Origin: Halobacillus litoralis
Lineage (GTDB): Bacteria > Bacillota > Bacilli > Bacillales > Halobacillaceae
NCBI RefSeq assembly: GCF_020171725.1
Contig: NZ_JAIVAJ010000005.1
Coordinates: 248,001 to 312,000 of the forward strand
Reading direction: 5' to 3'
DNA length: 64,000 nt
Shown piece by piece: positions 16,910 to 26,017 of the stretch; the stretch's first letter is position 1; every line of letters begins with the position of its first letter. The notes beneath the pieces were generated by a model. It was not told the DNA's origin. It worked only from the letters and a program-made list of their open reading frames with translations, and ran no database searches. The translations under genes and the position numbers were made by a program.

Positions 16910-17488
16910 TCAACGACTCTCATTTCTTCTTTTCTCTTTATTCGGCTTGGTGTCATCTAGCAAAAAGCCCGCCCAGTTCACGTCAAGTGTGACGGTCGTT
17001 TTCTGCCAGTATTGAAGCCGTTCATAATACTGCTGGATTCTTTCTCTTACCGGCTTTTGATACTGATCCTTGCCATACTGATGAACCAGAGACGTCAATT
17101 CATAGATTGGCAGACCTAAGGCATGGGTTTCTACATGTACGGTCGCTCCAGCATGTCCGATCGCTTGGCATAATAGACCATATTGGAGATCTTCGACTTC
17201 TTTAGCGACCGCGTGCGAATTTAAGATCGCCTTTCTCGCTGCCGGCATCTTCACTCTACCCCTTGCCCATTCTTCACACGTTTCAAGACAGATTCTCGGC
17301 CGCCGCTCGTTCGGATAGGCTTTTTCAAAAGTATGCAAAGGTTGGACTGCACCATCCAACGCCCACATCACGAGAGTTCGATGATTCTGCTGTTGAATCA
17401 GCTCAATCAGTTCCTGTAGACAGTGGCTGTCACGGGAAAATAACAATTTGTTCTTTTTCTTCATTTTAGCTTCTACATCTGAGAACAT
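16910..17488 (-). CDS. Imm5-like putative immunity protein, no toxin partner
   Basis: The protein has the pattern I associate with the Imm5-like fold: ALDGAVQPLHTFEKAYPNE, RPRICLETCEEWARGRV, then ARKAILNSHAVAKE and AIGHAGATVHVETHALGLP. In polymorphic toxin systems such proteins neutralise a nuclease or other toxin, but stand-alone copies are widespread and their role is unclear. Start set at ATG 17488 because CGAAGGGGG lies just before it inside the longer frame; ATG at 17464 is also possible. No toxin or secretion gene adjoins. The hydrophilic C-terminus is lysine/arginine rich. Confidence 0.6.
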   Translation of the reverse strand: MFSDVEAKMKKKNKLLFSRDSHCLQELIELIQQQNHRTLVMWALDGAVQPLHTFEKAYPNERRPRICLETCEEWARGRVKMPAARKAILNSHAVAKEVEDLQYGLLCQAIGHAGATVHVETHALGLPIYELTSLVHQYGKDQYQKPVRERIQQYYERLQYWQKTTVTLDVNWAGFLLDDTKPNKEKRRNESR

Positions 17489-17564
17489 GTTTTTCCCCCT
17501 TCGCCTCCAGCTCACTCATTTTCTTTGTATAATATGCCTGTCTGTTAACCAGCTCTCACGAATA

Positions 17565-17588
17565 AAAGCCAGCATCGAATACTGGCTT
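17565..17588 (-). terminator. Terminator of the VOC-domain gene
   Basis: On the minus strand AAGCCAG...CTGGCTT is followed by TTATTC, about 12 nt after the stop. Confidence 0.65.
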
Positions 17589-17599
17589 CTGCTCACTAT

Positions 17600-17974
17600 C
17601 TATTTTTCCATAACTGCAAAGTAATTCTCTTCATGATCAGCGAAATTGAACACGCGTCCAGTCGGCATGTTCACGATTTCCCCGACCGTGATTCCCTTGC
17701 TTTGTAAGTCCTTATACAGCTCATCAAAACGATCCGAATAGAACATCAAAGAAGGTGTATCCAAGTTCAATCCCGGAGATAGTCTGGCAACAACCTCTTT
17801 GTCGTGAAGAACGATCGTGGTTTCAGCTTCGTCACGAGGAGTCACTTCAAACCATTTCATTTCCCCATTCTTCTCTTCAGAGGTAATGACGAACCCCAAT
17901 TGCTCAGTCCAAAACTTCACACCTTCCTCCTGATGATCCAAATACAACATGACCTGTCCGACTTTAGTAAACAA
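17600..17974 (-). CDS. VOC (glyoxalase/bleomycin-resistance) family protein
   Basis: A 124-residue single-domain vicinal-oxygen-chelate protein. It shows the two beta-alpha-beta-beta-beta modules with MLYLDHQEEGVKFWTEQLGF at the start and FNFADHEENYFAVME at the end, the latter carrying the usual metal-ligand Glu region. Such proteins may be lyases, dioxygenases or drug-binding proteins; no substrate can be assigned. Monocistronic with its own terminator. Confidence 0.85.
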   Translation of the reverse strand: MFTKVGQVMLYLDHQEEGVKFWTEQLGFVITSEEKNGEMKWFEVTPRDEAETTIVLHDKEVVARLSPGLNLDTPSLMFYSDRFDELYKDLQSKGITVGEIVNMPTGRVFNFADHEENYFAVMEK

Positions 17975-18038
17975 AAGGTCCCCACTCCCTATACGTAATA
18001 CTCTAGTATTCGCTCTATAGGGTGTGAATTCCTCTGCT

Positions 18039-19004
18039 TTACCAGCTCAAAAATGCAGCCGCATCCTTCCCGGAAAGGTAGGCACTCTCAAACCTTGTGC
18101 GGCCTGCGGAATCATTCTCACGAAGAAATGCATCCCCCGCGCAGACAAGCGTACCTTCTCCTGTCAGATCCAAATACGGGGAGCGGATGACTTTGTTCGC
18201 TTGAGCGTAACGCCATCGCTTCAGCTGTTCGGACTGGATATCGTCAAAGTCCAGATAAGAGGCTGCTTTCTCCTTCATCAGCCCCATAACATAGTCTTCC
18301 CCATAGTGGCGTCTGGACCAATCGCCCGTCATGTAGATGCTGACGATGACATCGTCAGAAATCTCTTTCTTCTGATGATCGACGATGCGCTCCATTCCAT
18401 CAGGCAGGTCTTGATCGACTTGTCCACTTCCAGGGAGGCTCGTCGCATGCTGAAAATGAAAGATCCCTACGTAAGTCGGCTCGAATGCGATGCTCTTCAG
18501 CTGCTTCATCGTTTCGACCGGCACATTCAACTGACTGTCCTTCATTAACTGGACGACTTGCGGGACCGGCATGGTGAGCAGAACTTTCTCGGACTTCCAC
18601 GTTTTCCCCTGGTCATCGATCAGTTTGTAAAATCCGTCCTGGCGCTTGATCTCGACGACTTTTGATTGCAGCAGCGTATCGAAGCCTTCACTCAACTGTT
18701 TTGCTAGTCGGTTCATGCCGTCGACAGCCGTGTACCTTGGGTAGTCTTCGCCATACCAATGTCTGATCCACCCTTTTTCCAACCAGTCTTCTACATCTTC
18801 ATTCAATTCATCCGTTCTTACCGTAAAGAATTGAGCTCCGTGATCTGCTTTTCCATTCGCTACCCGTCTCGTTGCCAAACGCCCTCCAACACTCGTACTC
18901 TTATCTACTAATAAAATGCGGTCACGTCCCTGCTTCTTTAACCTGCGTGCTGCTGTGATGCCTGCAAGCCCCGCTCCCACAATCGTAATTTCATAGTTTT
19001 GCAT
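18039..19004 (-). CDS. FAD-dependent amine oxidase/renalase-like oxidoreductase
   Basis: A flavoprotein of 321 residues. Its N-terminus ITIVGAGLAGITAARRLKKQG is the dinucleotide-binding GxGxxG fold, followed by LLVDKSTSVGGRLATRR, the GG-doublet with arginine typical of the renalase/NAD(P)-binding_8 family, and a C-terminal CAGDAF-like FAD contact. The start at 19004 is favoured over 19103 since GGTGGAGGTG lies 8 nt before ATG 19004. Substrate unknown. Confidence 0.85.
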   Translation of the reverse strand: MQNYEITIVGAGLAGITAARRLKKQGRDRILLVDKSTSVGGRLATRRVANGKADHGAQFFTVRTDELNEDVEDWLEKGWIRHWYGEDYPRYTAVDGMNRLAKQLSEGFDTLLQSKVVEIKRQDGFYKLIDDQGKTWKSEKVLLTMPVPQVVQLMKDSQLNVPVETMKQLKSIAFEPTYVGIFHFQHATSLPGSGQVDQDLPDGMERIVDHQKKEISDDVIVSIYMTGDWSRRHYGEDYVMGLMKEKAASYLDFDDIQSEQLKRWRYAQANKVIRSPYLDLTGEGTLVCAGDAFLRENDSAGRTRFESAYLSGKDAAAFLSW

Positions 19005-19173
19005 CTGACTGACACCTCCACCTTTATTGTATGTGTTCTCTATCAAGTCATGTGGCCTATTTTGACCACTGTCCTCCCCTGCATTCTCTATTAAGCTATT
19101 CATTTTTGTGTTACGATATCCCCAATCCTATTTCCTATATCTTACATAATTATTCAGAAAAGGAGTAGTTTTA

Positions 19174-19731
19174 ATGAAAAATAAGTGGTTTGTGATCCTA
19201 GTAACGTTGTGTTTATGTATCGTTACAGCGTCACCTGTTCAAGCAACGCTCTTTGAAAAAATGGACCCTGCCGAAGTTGAAAACAGAGCAGCCGTGATTG
19301 TGAAAGGTACGTTCGATTTCACAAGTGAGCACCGTTACACCGAGCAGACAGCTCCCTTTGCGGCTGTCCCTTTTCATATTAGCGACACGTATAAAGGAGA
19401 GCAGGAAGACCGAGTGACAGCAGGTGTTGATATGTTTGATTTACACCTTATTGAAAAGTTCCAAAAGGGTGGTGGTGAGTTTCTTCTTTTCCTCGAGCCC
19501 TCACCAAAAGGATTCATGACTTCTGTCGGTGGGCCGAACGGCGTAGTGTACATAAAAGATGGGAACGTTGTACAGGAAGAAGCAGAAAGGAAAGAGTACT
19601 ATCAAAACGTGATGGACAGCCACAACTACTTGAATGGGACTGTCCTTTTGATCAGCAGCTTCGGTATCGTCTTGGCTTTTGGCTTAGTCCGCAGACAAAG
19701 AAAGAAATTGAATCCTTCACGAAAGTCGTAA
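19174..19731 (+). CDS. Exported protein with signal peptide and C-terminal membrane anchor, unknown function
   Basis: The first 25 residues form a signal peptide (lysine-rich start, hydrophobic core, likely cleavage after VQA). A soluble extracellular domain of about 125 residues follows and the protein ends with one membrane helix (about 154-171) and a basic tail (RRQRKKLNPSRKS), so it is probably membrane-anchored facing outward with the tail inside. I recognise no catalytic motif. It converges on the next gene with a gap of only 5 nt and no terminator. Confidence 0.75.
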   Translation: MKNKWFVILVTLCLCIVTASPVQATLFEKMDPAEVENRAAVIVKGTFDFTSEHRYTEQTAPFAAVPFHISDTYKGEQEDRVTAGVDMFDLHLIEKFQKGGGEFLLFLEPSPKGFMTSVGGPNGVVYIKDGNVVQEEAERKEYYQNVMDSHNYLNGTVLLISSFGIVLAFGLVRRQRKKLNPSRKS

Positions 19732-19736
19732 CGTGC

Positions 19737-20192
19737 TTAAACTTTTTCTACTTCTTCAATCTCGTCTAATATCGGGTAAACGGCTTCGACGCCTTCTTCT
19801 GCGACCAGACAGGCGACACCAAGCGGCGTTTCCCAGAAGGAATCCGGAATATATGGATTCTTCAATCCTGCAGGCTGGAACAGTGCCTTGTAAATCCTGG
19901 CCAGATGCTGTTCCGTTTCTGCCTGGTCGCCTTTACGCTCTCCACGGGCGAGAAAAAACACAAACCTCATCGATTGAAACAAGTTGTCCCCCGGCATGAA
20001 TGTGTATTCCTTGAAGAATTGCAACTGCTTTTCTGCTTGTTCAGTCAACCCGGATGAAACGGCCAGATCTGAAAGGTGTTCATGTAGATGACGATACACC
20101 TGTTGAAAAATCCGCCGCTTCTCATCCTGCATAACGCGATCGGTATAAATGTCCTGCAGCTTGGCATAAGCCTGCTCTTTCGTCCAATTCAT
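19737..20192 (-). CDS. Conserved cytosolic protein of unknown function
   Basis: A 151-residue, mostly alpha-helical and acidic protein, starting MNWTKEQAYAKLQDIYTD. No membrane segment, signal or catalytic motif is seen. The start has GTTGAGGTGAT upstream as a fair ribosome binding site. Low complexity is absent and codon use matches its neighbours, so I take it as a real gene, though unassigned. Confidence 0.7.
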   Translation of the reverse strand: MNWTKEQAYAKLQDIYTDRVMQDEKRRIFQQVYRHLHEHLSDLAVSSGLTEQAEKQLQFFKEYTFMPGDNLFQSMRFVFFLARGERKGDQAETEQHLARIYKALFQPAGLKNPYIPDSFWETPLGVACLVAEEGVEAVYPILDEIEEVEKV

Positions 20193-20243
20193 CGTTTATC
20201 ACCTCAACGTTAGCTTCGATACCAGATGCCTAGTCTCCTGCTT

Positions 20244-21443
20244 TCACTCATATCCGAATGACTGCGCTTCCATCAGGACGGATCCATGCAGCAGTGGCAT
20301 GTCCCCTGTTTCCGCCTTCAAATGGTCGGCAAGACGCGGCACGATCTTATTCCAAACCATAGGGTTCGCCGCCATTGACTGGAACAGCGCGACTTCATTC
20401 GTCGTCCACTTACGAAGCGATTTGATATAGTCGATCGTCAGCTGGAATCCCGGCATCAACTGCTCATCCCTTTTTTGCTGATAAGCTTGAAGTGCCGTCT
20501 CTTCGTCTTCACTGTTCAGAGCCTCAGCAAGAAGGAAGGACTGCATGAAGGCATCATTAATCCCAAGACCTGTGCTTGGGTCTTTACTATGCCCGGCATC
20601 CCCGATCAGCGCCCAACCTTTTCCGTATGCCTGCCTGAAATGGTTCGGCATCCCTTTGGTACCGATGATTTTGCCTTCCAGTTCAGCGCCTTCCATGCGT
20701 CGGTCCATGTCATAATGCTCACGGTACATCGCTTCGAAGCTTTCTTTCGATTGTTTCATCATGTCCTTGAATTCGTCGGGATGGATCTCTATCCCAAGGC
20801 AGTCCCGCCCTTCCTCCATCGGAAACAGAAAGCCAATCCGCCCCTCTTGTAAGAAAATTTCTGTGGTCGGCTTCGAAAGAGGTTCGATGCCTTTAAAATA
20901 GCCATACAGAACCGGGCGCAGCGGCTCATGCGTTTCGTATTCAGCCGCTTCCACAAATCGCGCCACCTGCGAGTGTTTTCCATCTGCCCCTACGACCCAG
21001 GTAGCCTCGATTTGTTCTGTCCTGCCTGCTTGATCGACCACTTCAATTCCTCTCACCTGCTCACCTTCCCAGACGAGGTTCGTGACGGTGGTCCTCTCCA
21101 TAACTTCCACATCAGTAAATGACTCTGCCTTCTTTAGTAACACATAATCCAGGTGGTCACGCCTCGGAATAATCGTGTAGCTTGCTCTTGGTCCTTCTAC
21201 AAAAGCTGAACCTATGTATGTACGCATTCGCTCGATTTTCCTGAGTCCGGTCTTCTCCACTTCCTCCAGCACGCCCAACTCCTTCAGATACTCGGTATGT
21301 GACATGTGGTGAGTGGACAACGTGTCACTCGGAAAGGAGGCTTTATCAACCAGTAGAACGCTCTTTCCCTGCTTTGCTAACAAGATGGCCAGGCTGGACC
21401 CTGCAACTCTGGCGCCTACGATGATCACGTCATGCTGTTTCAT
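20244..21443 (-). CDS. FAD-dependent monooxygenase-like oxidoreductase
   Basis: A 399-residue protein of the PHBH/geranylgeranyl-reductase superfamily. The nucleotide-binding motif is DVIIVGARVAGSSLAILLAKQG, a G-A-R-V-A-G variant of GxGxxG common in this branch, and the second FAD motif is GWALIGDAGHSKDPSTGLG (about 283-301). Between them is VVGADGKHSQVARFV, the DG motif of flavin monooxygenases. The substrate is unknown; nothing adjacent suggests a pathway. Confidence 0.87.
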   Translation of the reverse strand: MKQHDVIIVGARVAGSSLAILLAKQGKSVLLVDKASFPSDTLSTHHMSHTEYLKELGVLEEVEKTGLRKIERMRTYIGSAFVEGPRASYTIIPRRDHLDYVLLKKAESFTDVEVMERTTVTNLVWEGEQVRGIEVVDQAGRTEQIEATWVVGADGKHSQVARFVEAAEYETHEPLRPVLYGYFKGIEPLSKPTTEIFLQEGRIGFLFPMEEGRDCLGIEIHPDEFKDMMKQSKESFEAMYREHYDMDRRMEGAELEGKIIGTKGMPNHFRQAYGKGWALIGDAGHSKDPSTGLGINDAFMQSFLLAEALNSEDEETALQAYQQKRDEQLMPGFQLTIDYIKSLRKWTTNEVALFQSMAANPMVWNKIVPRLADHLKAETGDMPLLHGSVLMEAQSFGYE

Positions 21444-21485
21444 TCTATCCTCATCCTTTTTTCCTTCATATTACCAAAAAGAAAA

Positions 21486-21513
21486 CAAGAGGGGCAATGA
21501 AGGGCCCCTCTTG
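21486..21513 (-). terminator. Terminator of the DUF2188 gene
   Basis: CAAGAGGGGC/GCCCCTCTTG stem followed on the minus strand by TTTTCTTTTT, directly beyond the stop. Confidence 0.8.
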
Positions 21514-21514
21514 C

Positions 21515-21712
21515 TTAAAAGGTACGTTCTGATTCGACCTCATGATTCTGGTCCATGATCAGTACGCGGCTTGGCTTATTGTTTTCAGCTAACTCCACAG
21601 CCTTCTCGACCGCTTGATCTCTTTCATCAAATTCATCAGTCGGAGCAACGTCCTCGATTTTGACAAACCAACCTGTTACATCTTTATTCGGTACTACGCT
21701 ATATTCTTTCAT
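21515..21712 (-). CDS. DUF2188-like small protein
   Basis: A 65-residue protein starting MKEYSVVPNKDVTGWFVKIE. The pattern V-V-P-x-x-x-GW-V-K, then a helix rich in Ala/Glu and a final RVLIMDQNHEVESERTF resembles DUF2188, small proteins of unknown role. AAAAAGGAGTG lies upstream of the ATG. Single-gene unit ended by its own terminator. Confidence 0.75.
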   Translation of the reverse strand: MKEYSVVPNKDVTGWFVKIEDVAPTDEFDERDQAVEKAVELAENNKPSRVLIMDQNHEVESERTF

Positions 21713-21786
21713 GGTTTAACACTCCTTTTTGTTCGTTGGTAAACCATTCCCAATGATGTTTCCGTTCAAACCTTAAAGACTTGAGT

Positions 21787-21815
21787 TTGACATTTGAAGG
21801 GATGCCATTTATACT
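21787..21815 (+). promoter_or_regulatory. Promoter of the S-box/metX transcript
   Basis: TTGACA (21787-21792), 17-nt spacer, TATACT (21810-21815). Transcription would begin near 21822, about 30 nt before the riboswitch. Confidence 0.8.
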
Positions 21816-21850
21816 TTTATCAACTAAATAATCGGAATAGTAAAAAATCT

Positions 21851-21956
21851 CTTATCGAGAGTGGCAGAGGGACTAGGCCCTGTGACGCCCGGCAACCTTC
21901 AAGTTCGACTTGAAAAGGTGCTAATTCCTACAGGTTATTTGACCTGGAAGATAAGG
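21851..21956 (+). ncRNA. SAM-I riboswitch (S-box)
   Basis: The core is classical: P1 CTTATC...GATAAG (21851-21856 and 21949-21954), GGCAGAGGGACTAGGCCC, TGACGCCCGGCAACC, and AAGGTGCTAATTCC. It precedes a terminator hairpin and then metX, so high SAM should end transcription early and low methionine should allow read-through. Confidence 0.97.
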
Positions 21957-21974
21957 GGAGGAATCTATACATAT

Positions 21975-22007
21975 AACCTCTTCTTATTTTGGAAGAGGTT
22001 TTTTTAT
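21975..22007 (+). terminator. Riboswitch-controlled terminator before metX
   Basis: AACCTCTTC/GAAGAGGTT stem (21975-21983, 21992-22000) with a following T-run. It forms the off-state of the S-box; the 3' strand of P1 lies about 20 nt upstream. Confidence 0.92.
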
Positions 22008-22027
22008 TTTTCCAGAGGAGGACATTC

Positions 22028-23080
22028 ATGTCTTTAAAAAATCCGGTAACTTGTAATCGAACATCCGACAGCATCGAGATCGGTCCCTTTACATTCGATT
22101 CTGGGGAGAAGCTGGATCAGGTGGAGCTTGCCTATGAACGAGTCGGACCTGTAAAAGCGCCTGTCGTATTAGTCTGTCACGCGCTAACAGGGAACCAGCA
22201 GGCTGTCGGGCCTATGACATCTCCCGGCTGGTGGTCAGGGCTGATCGGCTCTGATGCCCCAATTGATACCGACCGATTTCAAGTCATCACCTTTAACGTT
22301 CTCGGAGGTTGCCACGGCTCTACGGGACCAGCAAGTATCAATCCGGAAACAAAAGAGCCTTATCGACTCGACTTCCCGAGCGTGACCATCCGGGACATGG
22401 TCAACGCTCAGCATCAAGCTCTTCAGAAACTGGGGATCCATCATGTTCATGCTGTTGCAGGCGGCTCTTTAGGCGGAATGCAAGTGTACGAGTGGGGATT
22501 ACTCTACCCGGACTTCATGGAGAAGCTGTTCATCCTGGCCGCCACGCCGTATTTGTCGGATTACGGCATTGCGTTCAACCATATCGGGGCACGGGCGATT
22601 CAAGATGACCCCCACTATAACGCAGGAAACTACACGTCAAACGAAAGTCTTCGAGGCTTTGAAATTGCGAGGATGGCCGGGATGGTCACTTATCGGAGCA
22701 ACAAATTATTTGAACAACGATTCGATCGTGGACAGCAAACCCCTACGCAATACGAAATCCAGTCATATTTGAATTATCAGGGCGAAAAAATAAAGCAACG
22801 TTTCGATGCCAACAGCTACTTATACTTACTGAGCGCAATGAACCACCACGATATCGGACGCGGCAGAGAGCACTGGCAGAAAGCTGCAGCGCACTATCAC
22901 GTTCCCGTCTATACCATGAGCTTCGAGCATGATCTGCTTTACCCACAGGAAGTCATGGCCTCCTTCAGCCAGAAAGTCCCTCAAGGAGAACACTGCCACA
23001 TCTCAACCGATTACGGCCACGACGGATTCCTCGTCGAATTCGAACGCTGGGGAGACTGGATCAAAGAAAGATTGGATTAA
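22028..23080 (+). CDS. metX: Homoserine O-acetyltransferase
   Basis: Transfers an acetyl group from acetyl-CoA to homoserine, entry point of methionine synthesis. Alpha/beta hydrolase of 350 residues: nucleophile elbow GGSLGGMQ with Ser147, oxyanion region CHALTG, the family stretch NVLGGCHGSTGP, catalytic Asp near SFEHDLLYP and His in GHDGFLVE at the C-terminus. ATG 22028 follows AGAGGAGG; the longer frame from 21989 would start inside the terminator hairpin. SAM riboswitch control matches the function. Some enzymes of this fold use succinyl-CoA, so acyl specificity is inferred. Confidence 0.92.
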   Translation: MSLKNPVTCNRTSDSIEIGPFTFDSGEKLDQVELAYERVGPVKAPVVLVCHALTGNQQAVGPMTSPGWWSGLIGSDAPIDTDRFQVITFNVLGGCHGSTGPASINPETKEPYRLDFPSVTIRDMVNAQHQALQKLGIHHVHAVAGGSLGGMQVYEWGLLYPDFMEKLFILAATPYLSDYGIAFNHIGARAIQDDPHYNAGNYTSNESLRGFEIARMAGMVTYRSNKLFEQRFDRGQQTPTQYEIQSYLNYQGEKIKQRFDANSYLYLLSAMNHHDIGRGREHWQKAAAHYHVPVYTMSFEHDLLYPQEVMASFSQKVPQGEHCHISTDYGHDGFLVEFERWGDWIKERLD

Positions 23081-23116
23081 ATCGTTCTTTCATTGAAAAA
23101 ATAATCATTGTACTAC

Positions 23117-23150
23117 AAAGAAGCCTGCGGATTATCCGCAGGCTTCTTTG
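23117..23150. terminator. Bidirectional terminator between metX and the deacetylase-like gene
   Basis: AAGAAGCCTGCGGA/TCCGCAGGCTTCTT, a 14-bp perfect stem with a 3-nt loop, between convergent genes. Confidence 0.9.
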
Positions 23151-24395
23151 TTATTTCGCTAATCGATGAGCAGGGACAAAATCGTACCCTTCAGCTGACA
23201 GCTTTTCAATGATAAGATCCACCGCTTCGACTGTATTCGAATCCAAATCCGACAGCATAATGATGGAGCCATCCTTCACTTTCGTTACAACTTCTAAAGC
23301 CATCTCTTCCGGCGATTTGTCCTTTGAATTCTCGATCGTCACATTAGGAGAAACAGAGTGAAGCTCCTGATTGAACGCCATCTGCTCACCGAACGGGAGG
23401 CGGATGATCGTTGGAGTGTAACCGACTGCTTCTCCGATCACCTGCTGTGTTCGTTCAATCTGTTCGTCGACTTCTTCAGAGGTCAACCTCGTCACCCTTG
23501 CATGATTCCACGTATGGTTTCCGATTTCATGACCGGCCTTTGAAACAGCCTGCGCCACTTCCGGATAGTACTGAACCCGTTTTCCAATCATGAAGAAGGT
23601 CGCTTCGACTTCGCGCTCTTCCAATACGTCCAGAACGTCTACCGTCACTTTAGGATGAGGACCGTCATCAAATGTCAACGCAACGCGCTTATCCGCTTGC
23701 TCAGATGCTTTCGCTCGATTGGATAAAGCAGCGCTTGGCCACTCTTTTGCTACATCCGACTCTGCTGTATCGTGGGAGGTCCCTTTGATCGTCTTCAGCA
23801 AATCTGCATATTTTGGTTTCAGAGCCGTCTGATCGACAAGCTCTTTTCCTGTCGATTGGTAGATGGCAAGACCATTCTTTGTCCACGCAAACGACTCGTC
23901 CGCAAGAGAAGTCGTTAAAGTAGAGTCTTCGCGTAAGAAGTCCTCTGCCTTCAACAGCGTTCCCTTGTCCTTATCGAAATTCATAACCGTTTGGCTCTCG
24001 ATTGGATTCCCGGTTCCTAAGTCAATAACTTCTTCAAAAAGGACGACAAAAACAGCGCCGTCCTGATGCAGAACTTCAAAGTCGATGTGTAATTCGTGTG
24101 CTTTCTTAGGGTCTTGATTCTGCAGAGCCTCGTAACTTTTCCGCTTGAACTCTGCTTTTCTTTCATTTGTATAGTCAATGATCATTTGGTCGATTTTGTT
24201 GTTTTGCGTTTTCGGGTAGTGAATCGTCATGTGGTACTCGTCAAACTCTGTAATATCCGTGGCTAAGTCAACGTGATACTCGGGCTGCAGATCCTCTCCT
24301 TTTTCGTCGGATGAACTGTTGGCATTCGCAATGAATGAGCATCCTGTCACGAGAAGAAGGGACAGCGTGATGATATATAGAAAAGGTTGGTTCAT
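23151..24395 (-). CDS. Lipoprotein with DUF3298-like and polysaccharide deacetylase (NodB) domains, PdaC-like
   Basis: A cell-surface lipoprotein: signal sequence with lipobox LVTGC (Cys19). Residues about 40-225 resemble the DUF4163/DUF3298 module and 235-414 the NodB fold, the order found in B. subtilis PdaC, a peptidoglycan N-acetylmuramate deacetylase. The metal triad is present (Asp in TFDDGP 241-246, His294 and His298 in GNHTWNHARVT) and RLPFG stands for motif 3. However motif 5 reads MLSD instead of the usual L-H-D, so the catalytic His is Ser382, and motif 4 (D-x-x-D-W) is reduced to ENSKDK. Activity is therefore doubtful. Confidence 0.85.
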   Translation of the reverse strand: MNQPFLYIITLSLLLVTGCSFIANANSSSDEKGEDLQPEYHVDLATDITEFDEYHMTIHYPKTQNNKIDQMIIDYTNERKAEFKRKSYEALQNQDPKKAHELHIDFEVLHQDGAVFVVLFEEVIDLGTGNPIESQTVMNFDKDKGTLLKAEDFLREDSTLTTSLADESFAWTKNGLAIYQSTGKELVDQTALKPKYADLLKTIKGTSHDTAESDVAKEWPSAALSNRAKASEQADKRVALTFDDGPHPKVTVDVLDVLEEREVEATFFMIGKRVQYYPEVAQAVSKAGHEIGNHTWNHARVTRLTSEEVDEQIERTQQVIGEAVGYTPTIIRLPFGEQMAFNQELHSVSPNVTIENSKDKSPEEMALEVVTKVKDGSIIMLSDLDSNTVEAVDLIIEKLSAEGYDFVPAHRLAK

Positions 24396-24492
24396 TTTTT
24401 ATACCTCATTTTTTAGTCACTAGTCGTCTACAGCCCATTGTAACACAAATGTAATATTGTTTTAATTGCTTTGTTATTTTTTATTCAAGAAA

Positions 24493-25329
24493 TCATAAAG
24501 AAGTGCGGACATCCCACAGCTCTGGGAAGAAGCGGTGATCGAGCACCTTTTTCAAGTACCCTACACCTGAAGACCCACCCGTTCCTTTTTTATGACCAAT
24601 GATGCGCTCTACAGTCTTCATATGTCGGAAACGCCACTGCTGGAGGCGGTCTTCGATATCGACCAGCTTCTCAGCCAGTTGATACAAGTCCCAGTACTGA
24701 TCGACATTTTGATAGACCTTACTCCAAGCCGCTTCAACGGATGCATCCTCTTCATACGTCTTTGTATAATCGCGTGCTATCAGGTCAGGATTGATGTCAA
24801 AGCCAGCTTCCACGAGTTTTTCAATCGCAGCATCATAAATGCTCGGGGCTTCGTACGCCTCCTTCAATTCCTTATGTAGAGCTGGGTCTTTCTCATAAAT
24901 TTTCAGGACGTGAGGGGACTTATATCCAAGGGCGAATTCGACCATTCGATATTGATACGACTGAAAACCGGACGCTTGTCCAAGAGAATCCCTAAACTCA
25001 ATATATTCCGCTGGCGTTAACGTCGACAGCACATCCCAGGCCTGAATGATCTGCACTTGAATCGTAGAAACACGGGCAAGCATCTTAAATGCCTCTTGAA
25101 CATCCCCTTCACGGATATTCGTAATAGCCGCTCGAAGTTCATGAAGAATCAGCTTCATCCAAAGTTCACTCACCTGATGAATGACAATGAAAAGCATCTC
25201 ATCATGGTGTGTGGAAAGACGGGTCTGAGCGGATAGAAGATCACGCAGCTGTAAGTACTCGCCGTACGTCATCTTTTCTTTAAAATCTGTGTGGACCTTT
25301 TCATTTTCCTTCGAATCTCTCTGAGTCAT
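24493..25329 (-). CDS. kynA: Tryptophan 2,3-dioxygenase
   Basis: Haem enzyme opening the indole ring of tryptophan to N-formylkynurenine. Hallmarks are [36 protein letters not shown] (substrate pocket with the distal His), FQSYQYR, and the C-terminal [20 protein letters not shown] with the haem-ligand His. Length 278 is normal. It starts 13 nt after the DUF4166 gene and is probably co-transcribed with it. No kynurenine formamidase or kynureninase gene is nearby, so the later steps must be encoded elsewhere or absent. Confidence 0.95.
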   Translation of the reverse strand: MTQRDSKENEKVHTDFKEKMTYGEYLQLRDLLSAQTRLSTHHDEMLFIVIHQVSELWMKLILHELRAAITNIREGDVQEAFKMLARVSTIQVQIIQAWDVLSTLTPAEYIEFRDSLGQASGFQSYQYRMVEFALGYKSPHVLKIYEKDPALHKELKEAYEAPSIYDAAIEKLVEAGFDINPDLIARDYTKTYEEDASVEAAWSKVYQNVDQYWDLYQLAEKLVDIEDRLQQWRFRHMKTVERIIGHKKGTGGSSGVGYLKKVLDHRFFPELWDVRTSL

Positions 25330-25342
25330 GATGAAACGCTCC

Positions 25343-25987
25343 TTACGTTAAAATCCCTCGTTCGGGTATATTTTTATAGGTCATGGGTAGAAATTCTGTA
25401 TAGAACAAGCCTTCATACATGAGCACGGTTCCGAATAATGGATGACCGACGTGAACATGGATTTGAAAGGCTTCTTCCTTTTCATTATAGTGCTCGTACA
25501 CTGATGTCTGCGGACCCGGTAATTGTACTTTTCCATCAAAGGTCATGTCTTTTGACTGCATGAATAACCCGCCATCAGATGTTACATGAAGATCAAGTTC
25601 CACCTTAAGCTTTCCTGATTTACCAAGGTCATCGACAATCGTTCCACTTTCTTCATCGTAGTGCATCGATGCATCAAAGCCGCGAATCGAATAAGGGAAG
25701 AAGAAGCGCCGGATCCAACTGACTTTCTCACGCCCGTCATCATCTTCGTAGGCAAAGTTCTCAAGCGTGAACGGAACGTCCTTTCCTCTTTCTGCAAAAA
25801 CGATATGATCCCAGACACCGAATTGGAGAAACGGACGCAGCAAAGGATTCATGCCTCTGATCTCTGTCATCCGCCCCTGCCCCAGTGCCATTAAGTTTTG
25901 TTTACTGGTTAAGCCAAACTTCTTTTGTAATTCCGGGTGCAATCTATGAAATTCGTCTCCGAGTGCTTGATGGTAAATCGATTTCAT
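25343..25987 (-). CDS. DUF4166-family protein
   Basis: A 214-residue soluble protein that I associate with DUF4166: [23 protein letters not shown] at the start and a beta-rich body with [21 protein letters not shown]. Function unknown; such proteins are often found with saccharopine-dehydrogenase-like enzymes. It is the first gene of a probable two-gene operon with kynA. GAGGAGGAAT precedes the ATG; TATAAT (26018-26023, minus) and a cre-like site lie upstream. Confidence 0.72.
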   Translation of the reverse strand: MKSIYHQALGDEFHRLHPELQKKFGLTSKQNLMALGQGRMTEIRGMNPLLRPFLQFGVWDHIVFAERGKDVPFTLENFAYEDDDGREKVSWIRRFFFPYSIRGFDASMHYDEESGTIVDDLGKSGKLKVELDLHVTSDGGLFMQSKDMTFDGKVQLPGPQTSVYEHYNEKEEAFQIHVHVGHPLFGTVLMYEGLFYTEFLPMTYKNIPERGILT

Positions 25988-26017
25988 TCCGATTCCTCCT
26001 CAAATTTCATTATCAAA

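Noticed and set aside
16832-16913. 26-codon minus-strand frame after the Imm5-like gene
   Set aside because: It overlaps the end of the preceding gene and has no SD; sequence is not recognisable. Could be a gene remnant but unsupported.
18024-18548. 174-codon plus-strand frame opposite the renalase-like gene
   Set aside because: Shadow frame without SD or recognisable domain; the minus-strand flavoprotein explains the region.
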